The notes under the pieces: generated by a model
What the model was told of the DNA's origin: nothing
Seen by the model: only the letters and a program-made list of their open reading frames with translations
The model's database searches: none
Translations under genes and position numbers: made by a program
Shown here: positions 33,675-41,963 of the stretch, one piece after another
Layout: each line of letters opens with the position of its first letter
Position numbering within the stretch: position 1 is the stretch's first letter
DNA from: Lacrimispora xylanolytica
GTDB taxonomy: Bacteria; Bacillota; Clostridia; Lachnospirales; Lachnospiraceae
Assembly (NCBI RefSeq): GCF_026723765.1
Contig: NZ_CP113524.1
Span: 558,001-622,000, forward strand
Length of the DNA stretch: 64,000 nt
Direction of reading: 5' to 3'

Positions 33675-35159
33675 ATGCGGGAATGCGGTATGTTGCTTCC
33701 GGTGTCCAGTCTTTCGTCAAAGTACGGAATCGGGGCATTTTCAAAAGAGGCATATGAGTTTTTGGATCAGTTACAAAGAGCAGGACAGAAGTACTGGCAG
33801 ATCCTGCCCCTGGGCCCTACCGGCTATGGGGATTCCCCTTATCAGTCTTTTTCTGCCTTCGCAGGAAATCCTTATTTTATAGATTTAACAGAGCTTATAA
33901 AGGAAGGACTTCTCACGGAAGAAGAATGTGATTCTACAGATTTTGGGGGAGATTCCAGGTATATCGATTATGAGAAACTGTATCACAACCGTTTTCCCTT
34001 ATTAAAGAAAGCATATGCCCGCTGGAAAGAGGGGGGACACACATCAGCAGAGGCTATGGAGTCTTTGGGGGAAGAAACGAAACTTTACTGCTTTTATATG
34101 GCTTTAAAAGATCATTTTCAGGGGAAATCCTGGATTGAGTGGGAGGAAGATATCCGTCTTCGAAATCCCGAGGCAGTTGTCCGGTATGAGAAGGAGCTTG
34201 AAGGTGAGATTGGCTTTTATGCTTTTCTTCAAATGAAATTCACAGAAGAGTGGAACAGGCTTAAGTCCTACGCAGGGGACCGGGGCATTGGCATCATTGG
34301 AGATATGCCCATCTATGTGGCCTTTGACAGTGCAGATACCTGGTCTCATCCAGAGCTTTTTCAGTTTGATGAGGATAGAAACCCCATTGCCGTAGCCGGT
34401 TGCCCACCGGATGGGTTTTCTCCCACTGGCCAGCTTTGGGGAAATCCCCTTTACCGATGGGGATATCATAAGGAAACGGGCTATGCATGGTGGAAAAAGC
34501 GTATGGAATACAGCTTCCTCCTTTATGATGTGGTTCGTGTGGATCATTTCAGGGGATTTGATGAGTACTACTCCATACCGGCAGGAAGTGAAAATGCCAT
34601 AGGGGGAGCCTGGGAAAAGGGCCCTGGTATCGATTTCTTTGAAGAGATGAAAAAAGCCTTTGGAGAACTTGATATCATTGCAGAGGATTTAGGCTTTCTG
34701 ACGCCTTCCGTCAAAAACCTGTTAAAGGAAACTGGTTATCCCGGAATGAAGGTACTGGAATTCGCTTTTAATTCCTGGGAGGAGAGCGATTATCTTCCTC
34801 ATAACCATACTCAAAACAGCGTGGTGTACACCGGAACTCACGATAATGATACCTTAAAAAGCTGGTATTACAGCTTATCCCAGGAGGACAGAAGATTTGC
34901 CGATAATTACATGAATACCACGAACCCATCAGAAGAACAGGTTTCCTGGAACTATATCCGTTTAGCACTCCAAAGCGTGGCACGCCTTGCCATTATCCCG
35001 GTTCAGGATTATTTGGGCCTTGGCTGTGAGGCCAGGATCAATGAGCCTTCCACCTTAGGAAAGAACTGGCGTTTCAGGCTCCTTCCCGGGGAAGTGACAG
35101 AAGATATCTTAAATAAATGCAGGGAGCTTACCTTTCTTTACGGCAGAGGAAAGGAATAA
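33675..35159 (+). CDS. malQ: 4-alpha-glucanotransferase (amylomaltase)
   Basis: A 494-residue GH77 enzyme that transfers glucan chains between malto-oligosaccharides in glycogen/maltodextrin metabolism. Hallmarks: GMLLPVSSLSSKYGIGAFSKEAYEFLDQL, the nucleophile region VRVDHFRGFDEYYSIPAGSENA, the acid/base IIAEDLGFLTPSVKNLL, and YTGTHDNDTLKSWY. Length is typical for the bacterial enzyme. AAAGGAG precedes the ATG. It is monocistronic. Confidence 0.95.
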   Translation: MRECGMLLPVSSLSSKYGIGAFSKEAYEFLDQLQRAGQKYWQILPLGPTGYGDSPYQSFSAFAGNPYFIDLTELIKEGLLTEEECDSTDFGGDSRYIDYEKLYHNRFPLLKKAYARWKEGGHTSAEAMESLGEETKLYCFYMALKDHFQGKSWIEWEEDIRLRNPEAVVRYEKELEGEIGFYAFLQMKFTEEWNRLKSYAGDRGIGIIGDMPIYVAFDSADTWSHPELFQFDEDRNPIAVAGCPPDGFSPTGQLWGNPLYRWGYHKETGYAWWKKRMEYSFLLYDVVRVDHFRGFDEYYSIPAGSENAIGGAWEKGPGIDFFEEMKKAFGELDIIAEDLGFLTPSVKNLLKETGYPGMKVLEFAFNSWEESDYLPHNHTQNSVVYTGTHDNDTLKSWYYSLSQEDRRFADNYMNTTNPSEEQVSWNYIRLALQSVARLAIIPVQDYLGLGCEARINEPSTLGKNWRFRLLPGEVTEDILNKCRELTFLYGRGKE

Positions 35160-35171
35160 AGGTTCTATACG

Positions 35172-35217
35172 GAATGTTGGTGTGTGCCCCAAAAGCACAC
35201 TTCCAACATTCTTTTTT
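35172..35217 (+). terminator. terminator after malQ
   Basis: GAATGTTGG and GTGTGC pair with GCACAC and CCAACATTC, followed by six T. Confidence 0.9.
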
Positions 35218-35246
35218 ATGAAATAGAGTGTAATTTTCTATTCCAT

Positions 35247-35278
35247 AAAAAAAGATTCCAGTAAGCCCGGAATCTTTT
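35247..35278 (-). terminator. terminator of the minus-strand membrane protein gene
   Basis: AAAAGATTCC / GGAATCTTTT with a nine-base loop; the T-run is on the minus strand, 10 bases after that gene's stop. Confidence 0.82.
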
Positions 35279-35287
35279 AATTATATT

Positions 35288-36052
35288 CTAATTCGTATTC
35301 TTTTTATTACTATCTGTTGCATTCTCGGTATCTTCTAAAGTCTCATCATCCGGAAGCTGATTCTCTTCGCCATTCAACTCTTCATCATCCACGCTCTGGC
35401 CTTTTGGATCATAAGTGACGTGCATTTCGTTTCCAATCTTATCCTTAGCAGAGATGGTCAGATTCTCTTTCTTGATCTCAAACATGATAAGTCCAGTACT
35501 CCGGTCAATGGAAAGAGGGAGAATTTCCGGCTTGTCCTCATTATAAGCAGTAACAGAGGAATAATCCACTCCAGACTGGCTGTCATCCAGACGGAAAGAA
35601 AGAATTCCTTCCTTAAACATCTTGTCCTTAATGACTGGAGGAGTATCATCCAGAACATTCACCTGCTCGCCGAAAACGGTTCTCATTTTATTAAATCCGG
35701 TAAGCTTTACTTCCAGGGCGCCATTATTTTTTAAATTTGCTGTATAGATCTTGGAACCTGTTTTTGTGATTTCCACAGGATTTCCGTCCAAGGTCACCTC
35801 CATACTCTTTAAAGGAAGCAGAGAGCTTATTTTAAGTTCCATGGTGGTTGAAATATAATCGCTGCTTTCGCCGATGGAAATATCTCCCTTTGGCTTTTCT
35901 GTTACCACAAAGAAGATAAGACCATTGATAAGAATAAAAGGCAGCACATAAAACAGAAGGACCGAAAGAAAACCATGTTTTCCCGCATCTTGTCGGTATT
36001 GAGGGCCTGATTGCCTGCGGCCTGATCTTGGCTGATTGTTATACTGGTTCAT
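35288..36052 (-). CDS. hypothetical single-pass membrane protein
   Basis: I do not recognise this protein. It has 254 residues: a basic Arg/Gln-rich cytoplasmic N terminus (about 1-27), one membrane helix (FLSVLLFYVLPFILINGLIFFVV), then an extracellular part of about 200 residues that reads as two beta-sandwich-like units (KSMEVTLDGNPVEI, DDTPPVIKDKMFKEGILSFRLDDSQSGVD resembles Ig-like bacterial adhesin/Cadherin-like repeats), and an acidic tail. It has its own promoter and terminator. Confidence 0.75.
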   Translation of the reverse strand: MNQYNNQPRSGRRQSGPQYRQDAGKHGFLSVLLFYVLPFILINGLIFFVVTEKPKGDISIGESSDYISTTMELKISSLLPLKSMEVTLDGNPVEITKTGSKIYTANLKNNGALEVKLTGFNKMRTVFGEQVNVLDDTPPVIKDKMFKEGILSFRLDDSQSGVDYSSVTAYNEDKPEILPLSIDRSTGLIMFEIKKENLTISAKDKIGNEMHVTYDPKGQSVDDEELNGEENQLPDDETLEDTENATDSNKKNTN

Positions 36053-36090
36053 ACTGTTTGACTATCCTCCTGATTGTTTTTACGTTTCCT

Positions 36091-36119
36091 AGCATAGCAG
36101 AAAATGGGGGATCTTACAA
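36091..36119 (-). promoter_or_regulatory. promoter of the minus-strand membrane protein gene
   Basis: Read on the minus strand: TTGTAA, 17-base spacer, TATGCT, 38 bases before the start. Confidence 0.5.
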
Positions 36120-36550
36120 GATGAACTGAAAAATCGTAATAATTTAATTTATTCTTACGAGATAACAAGTTTATGTGTGCTTGAGGGAAAAATCATTCGA
36201 TAAATATTGCAGGTTCTTTGCTCTGGATAAGTATTTTCAGCATGGTTCATTTCCTTGATCGGGGGCTGTTTTATTGGAATTTCAGATAGACCGGGGGACT
36301 GCGGCTTCATTTAATCAATCACTTAATAGCAGTGTGTCAGCAGCTAAAATGGTTTATTCATCGGCGCTTATACAATTTGCTATTTAACATTTTAATTTGA
36401 TATCTTATAGCTTTAAGCCCGTTTCTTAGTAATAACTAAAACACATGAAAGCATGATATAAAGCCTTAATAAAGCCTATTCTAATTCTAGTAAATTCCTG
36501 ACCTTGCATTTATAACTACCCTTAAAAACAAACACACGTTCTGTTTTCTC
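36120..36550. other. long intergenic stretch without a recognisable gene
   Basis: About 430 AT-rich bases between the divergent membrane-protein and coat-like genes. I see no ORF with a ribosome-binding site, no known riboswitch pattern and no clear hairpin. The only internal echo is a G-rich motif, GATCGGGGGCTG and GACCGGGGGACTG, about 40 bases apart. Confidence 0.4.
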
Positions 36551-36578
36551 ACTACTTGTCTGCCAGTGGCATAAAATA
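36551..36578 (+). promoter_or_regulatory. sigma-K-type sporulation promoter
   Basis: AC, 17-base spacer, CATAAAATA, which matches the known sigma-K pattern (AC-N16/17-CATAnnnTA) at every fixed position. No sigma-A promoter was found in front of the gene. Confidence 0.6.
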
Positions 36579-36610
36579 TAGTATGTCTTATCAAGAAAGG
36601 AGTGAGATAT

Positions 36611-36964
36611 ATGTGTTGCTGTAATAGAAATTGTTGTGGGCGTAATCACTGGAATAATGGTAATGGTAATAGTAACGATTTTGAAGCCAGAGAGCGTTTC
36701 GTAAGAGAAAGATGTGGAGAATCCCGTTGTGGTAACAGAAGAAATTCTAATGGGAACAGAAGCATTAACGATAACTTTAGTGATAATTTTAGCGATAACT
36801 TCAGAGATAACTTTAACGATAACTTTAATGACTTTTTAAATGATAACCTAAACGGCAATTTAAACGGAAATTTAAGTAATAACTTCAGCGATAACTTTAG
36901 CAATAACGTTATCATCGTCGTGGTTGTTGACGATATCAATATTAACACTGCAGGAGTTGTTTAG
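36611..36964 (+). CDS. Cys/Asn-rich repetitive protein, probable spore coat/surface protein
   Basis: A 117-residue low-complexity protein. The N terminus begins MCCCNRNCCGRNHW (six Cys in ten residues), then an Arg/Asn-rich segment with two more Cys, then twelve tetrapeptide units of the type D-N-F-S/N (residues about 54-101), and a Val-rich hydrophobic end (VIIVVVVDD). Cys-rich, Asn-rich small proteins of this kind occur in spore coats and exosporia, and the promoter is sigma-K-like, so a mother-cell coat role is inferred. AAAGGAGTGAG precedes the ATG. Confidence 0.65.
   Translation: MCCCNRNCCGRNHWNNGNGNSNDFEARERFVRERCGESRCGNRRNSNGNRSINDNFSDNFSDNFRDNFNDNFNDFLNDNLNGNLNGNLSNNFSDNFSNNVIIVVVVDDININTAGVV
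36770..36913 (+). repeat. twelve tandem 12-bp repeats inside the coat-like gene
   Basis: Degenerate units of GATAACTTTAGT, in frame, encoding D/N-N-F/L-x. Later units drift (GGCAATTTAAAC, AATAACGTTATC). The array could change length by slippage. Confidence 0.85.
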
Positions 36965-36971
36965 TAATAAT

Positions 36972-37006
36972 AGGCAGGTATCCCAGATGTTTGGGACCTG
37001 CCTTTA
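36972..37006 (+). terminator. terminator after the coat-like gene
   Basis: AGGCAGGTATCCCA pairs with TGGGACCTGCCT (inner AT bulge); short T-run. Confidence 0.7.
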
Positions 37007-37088
37007 CATAGTATAGATTTTAGTTAGAATCGATTACGGTTGTTTCTGGAATCTTACAAGATTGACTGTTAAAACAAAATAATTTGTG

Positions 37089-37104
37089 TTACTATATATA
37101 GTAA
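37089..37104. repeat. 16-bp palindrome before the alarmone hydrolase gene
   Basis: TTACTATATATAGTAA, a perfect palindrome 24 bases before the start codon. It may overlap the promoter's -10 region; a TTGACT at 37062 is upstream, but the spacing to any -10 is poor. Confidence 0.45.
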
Positions 37105-37127
37105 GAAACAACCAAAGGAGAATCAGT

Positions 37128-37658
37128 ATGGTCGAGAAAGCGGCTGCATTTGCGGCTAAGTCTCATGAGGGAACTTATCGCAAGGGAAGCAAAATTCCCT
37201 ATATCGTCCATCCATTAGAAACAGCAGTCATCGTTACCGTAATGGCGGCTGATGAGGAACTCATTTGCGCCGCTCTTCTGCACGACGTGGTCGAGGATGC
37301 CGGAGTAACGGAAGAAGAGCTGAAAAAGGAATTCGGACTAAGGGTGGCAAGGCTTGTCATGGAAGAGACAGAAGATAAGACAAAGAGCTGGAAAGAGAGA
37401 AAGTGCGCGACCCTTCATCATCTGGAACATGCCTCCCTGGAGTGTAAGAAACTTGTTTTAGCGGACAAGTTAAGCAATCTTCGCTCTACGGCAAGGGATT
37501 ATTATCTTTTGGGAGATGAAATATGGGAACGCTTTAATGAAAAGAATAAATCAGAGCATGCGTGGTATTACAAAGGAATCGCAGAACGGCTTTGCGGCCT
37601 TGAAACGTATCCTGCCTACCAGGAATACACCACTCTGTGCAAGATGGTTTTTGGTTAA
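37128..37658 (+). CDS. single-domain (p)ppGpp hydrolase-like HD protein
   Basis: A 176-residue HD-superfamily protein that resembles the hydrolase half of RelA/SpoT (MESH1-type small alarmone hydrolase). The metal and nucleotide residues are visible in AAKSHEGTYRKGSKIPYIVHPLE, AALLHDVVEDAGVTEEEL and LVLADKLSNLRSTARDY. No synthetase, TGS or ACT domain is present. It should remove the 3'-pyrophosphate from (p)ppGpp or a related nucleotide (family knowledge). The ATG at 37128 follows AAAGGAG. Confidence 0.86.
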   Translation: MVEKAAAFAAKSHEGTYRKGSKIPYIVHPLETAVIVTVMAADEELICAALLHDVVEDAGVTEEELKKEFGLRVARLVMEETEDKTKSWKERKCATLHHLEHASLECKKLVLADKLSNLRSTARDYYLLGDEIWERFNEKNKSEHAWYYKGIAERLCGLETYPAYQEYTTLCKMVFG

Positions 37659-37668
37659 GTAATAATAT

Positions 37669-37708
37669 ACGGCAGGTCTTCTAAAGAATGGAGGGCCTGC
37701 CGTTTTTT
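37669..37708 (+). terminator. terminator after the HD hydrolase gene
   Basis: ACGGCAGG pairs with CCTGCCGT; six T follow. Confidence 0.82.
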
Positions 37709-37731
37709 CATGAATCATAGGAAATCCGGAA

Positions 37732-38205
37732 TCATAATGATTGCGCACGTTCCTGGATATTTTTATTGAAGTTAATGACTTCGTGCTCATATACTTGTCC
37801 CATCAGAGGTGAGGTGATGATAAAGTCGGCTGTTGCCTTTGTATTGGCAATGGGAATATCATAAACCTGGGCGATACGAAGGAGTGCCTTTACATCCGGA
37901 TCGTGAGGCTGGGCAGTTAAAGGATCAGAGAAAAAGATTACCAGATCGATCCGTCCCTCTACGATTTTTGCACCGATCTGCTGGTCACCGCCTAAAGGAC
38001 CGCTGTTGTAGCCCTTTACAGGAAGGCCTGTCTGATCGGTAATCATACGTGCTGTAGTGCCTGTCCCACAAAGCTTATGGTCTTTCAGGGTTTCATAGTG
38101 CTCTTTACACCAGTCCATGAGCTCATGTTTTTTATTGTCGTGAGCAATCAATGCAATATTCTTTGTTTTTTCTAAAGTGAGTGTAATAAAATCGTCCTGT
38201 AACAT
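37732..38205 (-). CDS. mgsA: methylglyoxal synthase
   Basis: A 157-residue enzyme converting dihydroxyacetone phosphate to methylglyoxal and phosphate, a glycolytic bypass when phosphate is low. Signatures: IALIAHDNKKHELMDWC, LCGTGTTARMITDQTGLPVKGYNSGPLGGDQQIGA, and DLVIFFSDPLTAQPHDPDVKALLR containing the catalytic Asp/His. It lies 45 bases after the BTAD regulator gene on the same strand and may be co-transcribed with it. Confidence 0.95.
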   Translation of the reverse strand: MLQDDFITLTLEKTKNIALIAHDNKKHELMDWCKEHYETLKDHKLCGTGTTARMITDQTGLPVKGYNSGPLGGDQQIGAKIVEGRIDLVIFFSDPLTAQPHDPDVKALLRIAQVYDIPIANTKATADFIITSPLMGQVYEHEVINFNKNIQERAQSL

Positions 38206-38250
38206 CCGGTTCCTCCTGTGGTTAGAAATGTGTTTTTTATCTGACGAAAG

Positions 38251-39456
38251 CTATGCCTGATTGGGCGTAACACTCTGCAGCGAATAAGTAATGGATAAAT
38301 CTTTTCTGGAATATTCTTTTTTGAAATTCTGAATGATTCTCTTTAAAACATTCTCCCCGTTTTCATAGGTAGCTGTGGGAAGAAGCATTAAGTACTGGCT
38401 GACACTGTAACGGCTGAAGATATCACCCCGCCGAAGGGAATTACGTATGGATTCTCCAAGCTCGTCCATGGCTCTCGTCTGAACGGCTGGTTTTAACAGC
38501 TCTCCCTTTAAGTTACTGATGGTAAGAAGACATAAAAAGATAGAATCTCCGGTACGCTCAATGGCCCTGGTTTCTAGCTGATAAATGTCCCTGAACACAG
38601 AAGGTTCGCAGCAAAAAGCACCTTTGCTGGTACCGCCCTCTAATAGTATTTCCCGAATGTTGCTTAAATCCATGGTAATACCATGTTTTTTATCGCTGAT
38701 CAGCTTATAAAGCTCCTTAAACCGAAGAGAAGGAGTAATGGCAAATTCATTATAGAACATATCATTGACTCTTTGATAATGCTCCATAGCCATAAGCTGA
38801 TTTCCGCTCTGGTACAGAGCGCAGATTAAGTAGTAATGGCCGTCCTCGCCGTAAGGGTCGATGGCAATGGCCTGCTGGCATACCTCAATCATAGTGGGAT
38901 AATCTTTTTTCTCATCCAGCATATTTAAGATCCGGTTTACAAGCTTTTGATAAAGGGTATGATAATAGGTATGAATGGGAACTACCCAGGTTTCCCATTC
39001 CGATTTTGGTAGAAAGTTACCCTTATACAAAGTAAAGGCTTCCATACAAAGGGAAAGCCGCTGGTCAAAGGTAAGCTCTAACGCTTCCGATTGTACACAC
39101 AGATCTTCAAAACGGTCCGTATCACAGACGGTAGTAAGGTGTTTGGTCCACCCATAAGCCTTGCGGTTCTGGAAAATCAGCTCTTGTGTGGGATAGCCAA
39201 GTGGTTCCAATAGTTTCCGTACACGGAACATGAGGGTCTTTAATGCGCCTGCGGGATTGTTACTTCCTTCGTCCTTCCAAAACAGATCGATAAGTTCTTC
39301 CACAGGAATATCCCGCCCCCGAAAGGTGATAAGGTATTCCAAAAGACTCCAAGGTTTCTTTGCCTGGTTATTCTGATCCACAATAGCCTTATCCCCGATG
39401 GATATGGAGAATCCTCCCAGCATATTAACATAGATGACAGATTCCTGATTTTTCAT
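38251..39456 (-). CDS. SARP/BTAD-type transcriptional regulator with degenerate GGDEF domain
   Basis: A 401-residue protein. Residues 1-95 are a winged helix of the SARP/OmpR type (VNMLGGFSISIGDKAI, KKPWSLLEYLITFRGRDIPVEELIDLFW); residues about 100-250 are a TPR-like BTAD (FEDLCVQSEALEL, CQQAIAIDPYGEDGHYYLICALYQSG). The last 130 residues have the strand/helix order of a GGDEF domain, but the signature is SVSQY at 351-355, so it cannot be a cyclase. RRGD at 342-345 keeps the five-residue spacing of the c-di-GMP-binding I-site. It may thus be a nucleotide-controlled regulator (inference). The start is ATG 39456, preceded by GGAG. Confidence 0.82.
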   Translation of the reverse strand: MKNQESVIYVNMLGGFSISIGDKAIVDQNNQAKKPWSLLEYLITFRGRDIPVEELIDLFWKDEGSNNPAGALKTLMFRVRKLLEPLGYPTQELIFQNRKAYGWTKHLTTVCDTDRFEDLCVQSEALELTFDQRLSLCMEAFTLYKGNFLPKSEWETWVVPIHTYYHTLYQKLVNRILNMLDEKKDYPTMIEVCQQAIAIDPYGEDGHYYLICALYQSGNQLMAMEHYQRVNDMFYNEFAITPSLRFKELYKLISDKKHGITMDLSNIREILLEGGTSKGAFCCEPSVFRDIYQLETRAIERTGDSIFLCLLTISNLKGELLKPAVQTRAMDELGESIRNSLRRGDIFSRYSVSQYLMLLPTATYENGENVLKRIIQNFKKEYSRKDLSITYSLQSVTPNQA

Positions 39457-39533
39457 AAGCATCTCCAAATGACGTTTTGTTACTTAAAGTATATAGAAAA
39501 ATAAGAAAAAAGTCTAGCAGAGCTTATAAAAGA

Positions 39534-39562
39534 TTGAGATTTTTTTGGTCATACGATATAAT
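39534..39562 (+). promoter_or_regulatory. promoter for the sortase gene
   Basis: TTGAGA, 17-base spacer, TATAAT, 35 bases before the start. Confidence 0.7.
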
Positions 39563-39597
39563 TAAGGAAAAAATTGCAGAAGTAAGGGAGGATTTGA

Positions 39598-40374
39598 ATG
39601 GAAAAAAGAAAGCCGCCCATTGTTATTCTTATAATAGCCCTTGTTTTATTTGCTGCAGGCGCAAGTATCCTTTATTCCGACTACCGGGAAAAAGACAAAG
39701 AAAAGCGTCAATATGAAGACCTTGCGAAGCTGGCTACAGAAACAAGCAGGGAAGAATCGGAAGAGAGTACAGACAAAGCTTCAGAGGAAACTGCTGAAAA
39801 TCAGTATGTTTCCCCCATTCAGTTTGATCAGTTAAAGGCGATGAACCCGGATATCGTCGGCTGGCTTAAAATCGAAGGCACTTCCATAGACTATCCAATC
39901 GTTCAGACCGATAATAACGAAACATATCTGGACACTGATTTTGAAGGCAAAAAGAATCCGTCTGGAGCCATATTTCTTGATTATGAAAGCGAACCTGATT
40001 TTTCTGGAAGGCATAACATATTATACGGTCATCATATGAAAAATGGATCCATGTTCAAGGACATCATTAAATATAAGGAAGAATCATTTTTTAAAGAACA
40101 TCAAATAATAACCGTATACACACCAGACCGTGAATATCATCTTCGTCCCTTTACAGTCCTTTATACGGATGCAGACGGGGAAAGACGAAGAACCAAATTT
40201 GATACAGAGGAAGAGTTTCAGGGATATGTAGAGAAGATGACCAAAAAGGGCTTCTTTTATCAAACGCCTGACGTCCCCATAGGGACGCTGTGGTCCTTTG
40301 TCACTTGCAGCTATGAGCTGGCCGATGCAAGGACTATCCTATATGCCTATGAGGTGCCTCAGGTTGAAAAATAG
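39598..40374 (+). CDS. srtB: class B sortase
   Basis: A 258-residue membrane-anchored transpeptidase. One N-terminal helix (IVILIIALVLFAAGASILY), a charged linker, then the sortase barrel. The catalytic triad is His 145 (LYGHHM), Cys 237 (FVTCSYE) and Arg 245 (DARTILYA). IVGWLKIEGTSIDYPIVQTDNNETYLD is the usual class B entry strand. It joins surface proteins to peptidoglycan; no substrate with a sorting signal was found in the window. 66 bases before glmM. Confidence 0.92.
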   Translation: MEKRKPPIVILIIALVLFAAGASILYSDYREKDKEKRQYEDLAKLATETSREESEESTDKASEETAENQYVSPIQFDQLKAMNPDIVGWLKIEGTSIDYPIVQTDNNETYLDTDFEGKKNPSGAIFLDYESEPDFSGRHNILYGHHMKNGSMFKDIIKYKEESFFKEHQIITVYTPDREYHLRPFTVLYTDADGERRRTKFDTEEEFQGYVEKMTKKGFFYQTPDVPIGTLWSFVTCSYELADARTILYAYEVPQVEK

Positions 40375-40440
40375 AAAAGAGTGTGATATATTACATATAA
40401 TTCTGTATACACTGCAGACTTGTAAAAAAGGAGATATGAG

Positions 40441-41793
40441 ATGGGAAAATATTTTGGAACCGACGGCTTTCGTGGGGAAGCAAACGTCACACTGACAGTA
40501 GAGCATGCCTATAAGGTAGGACGCTTTTTAGGCTGGTACTATGGACAGAAAAATCCAGATGAAGTTTGCAGAATCGTAATAGGTAAAGATACAAGACGCA
40601 GCAGCTACATGTTTGAATACTCTCTGGTAGCAGGTCTTACCGCTTCTGGCGCAGATGCGTACCTTCTTCATGTTACGACGACTCCCAGCGTATCTTACGT
40701 GGTGAGAACCGAAGGCTTTTCCTGCGGTATCATGATTTCCGCCAGCCACAATCCTTTTTATGACAACGGCATCAAGGTCATGAATGAAAAGGGAGAGAAG
40801 CTGGAAGAGAGCGTTATCACTGAAATTGAACGGTATATTGACGGTGAGATGGGAGAACTTCCCCTGGCAACCCAGGATAAGATCGGCCGCACCGTGGACT
40901 TTGCAGCAGGAAGAAACCGTTACATCGGTTATTTGATTTCCACTGCAACCCGGTCCTTTAAAAATAAAAAAGTAGCCCTTGACTGTGCAAACGGAAGTGC
41001 TTCTGCCATTGCAAAGAATGTATTCGATGCTCTGGGAGCCGAGACACACGTCATCAGCAACGAACCCAACGGATTAAACATCAATACCGGCTGTGGTTCC
41101 ACCCACATCGGCCAGCTTCAGAAATTTGTCAAGGAAGTAGGCGCTGACGTAGGCTTTGCTTATGATGGAGACGCAGACCGCTGCCTGGCTGTGGATGAAC
41201 ACGGCAACATCGTAGACGGCGACGGCATCATGTATATCTGCGGAAAATACATGAAGGAGCAGGGAACCTTAAAGAACAACAAGGTAGTCACTACCATTAT
41301 GTCAAACTTCGGCCTTTATAAGGCATTCCAGCGGGAAGGCATTGACTATGAAAAGACCGCTGTAGGCGATAAATATGTATACGAAAATATGGTAGCAAAC
41401 GGCAATTGCCTTGGCGGCGAGCAGTCCGGCCATATTATTTTCAGCAAGCATGCCACCACAGGAGACGGCATTCTTACATCCTTAAAGGTGATGGAAGTAA
41501 TCTTAGAGAAAAAGGAGAGCCTTGGAAAGCTGGTCTCTGAATTTGAAGTATTCCCTCAGGTCCTTAAAAATGTCCGTGTTCACGATAAAACAGCTGCCCA
41601 GGATGATGAAGCAGTGATTGCAGAAGTAGAAAAGGTTGCAGAGCTTTTAGGTGAGAGCGGAAGAATTCTCCTTCGCCAGTCAGGCACTGAGCCAGTGGTT
41701 CGTGTTATGGTAGAAGCAGCAGACTTACACACCTGTGAGACTTATGTAGACCAGGTCATTGAAGTGATGAAACAAAAAGGTCATGTCATTTAA
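40441..41793 (+). CDS. glmM: phosphoglucosamine mutase
   Basis: A 450-residue enzyme making glucosamine 1-phosphate from glucosamine 6-phosphate for UDP-GlcNAc and peptidoglycan. KYFGTDGFRGEAN opens the protein; phosphoserine 102 is in ISASHNPFYDNGIK; metal binding is in YDGDADRCLAVDEHG; sugar binding in GGEQSGHIIF; phosphate binding in LRQSGTEPVVRVMVE. All are intact and the length is typical. Confidence 0.97.
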   Translation: MGKYFGTDGFRGEANVTLTVEHAYKVGRFLGWYYGQKNPDEVCRIVIGKDTRRSSYMFEYSLVAGLTASGADAYLLHVTTTPSVSYVVRTEGFSCGIMISASHNPFYDNGIKVMNEKGEKLEESVITEIERYIDGEMGELPLATQDKIGRTVDFAAGRNRYIGYLISTATRSFKNKKVALDCANGSASAIAKNVFDALGAETHVISNEPNGLNINTGCGSTHIGQLQKFVKEVGADVGFAYDGDADRCLAVDEHGNIVDGDGIMYICGKYMKEQGTLKNNKVVTTIMSNFGLYKAFQREGIDYEKTAVGDKYVYENMVANGNCLGGEQSGHIIFSKHATTGDGILTSLKVMEVILEKKESLGKLVSEFEVFPQVLKNVRVHDKTAAQDDEAVIAEVEKVAELLGESGRILLRQSGTEPVVRVMVEAADLHTCETYVDQVIEVMKQKGHVI

Positions 41794-41814
41794 CCTGTCA
41801 TATTACGAATAAAG

Positions 41815-41858
41815 AAAGGCGAGCCAGTTTTTATAAAGAAAGCTGGCCAGCCTTTTTT
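41815..41858 (+). terminator. terminator after glmM
   Basis: AAAGGC and GCCAG pair with CTGGC and GCCTTT, with short internal bulges, followed by six T. Confidence 0.8.
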
Positions 41859-41963
41859 CGTTACTATTTTCCAGCTTTTTTCCTATGCCCATTCGTTGTA
41901 AAATGGTTGGTTTCGTGATATGATATTTTTTAAATATGAAATATTTTGGGAGATCAGAACGTT

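Noticed and set aside
36120-36550. c-di-GMP riboswitch in the long intergenic stretch
   Set aside because: The conserved GEMM sequence blocks could not be found, despite the presence of several cyclases in the window.
36770-36913. Short regular repeats that might be a CRISPR array
   Set aside because: Units are 12 bp with no spacers, degenerate, and keep a reading frame; they are protein repeats.
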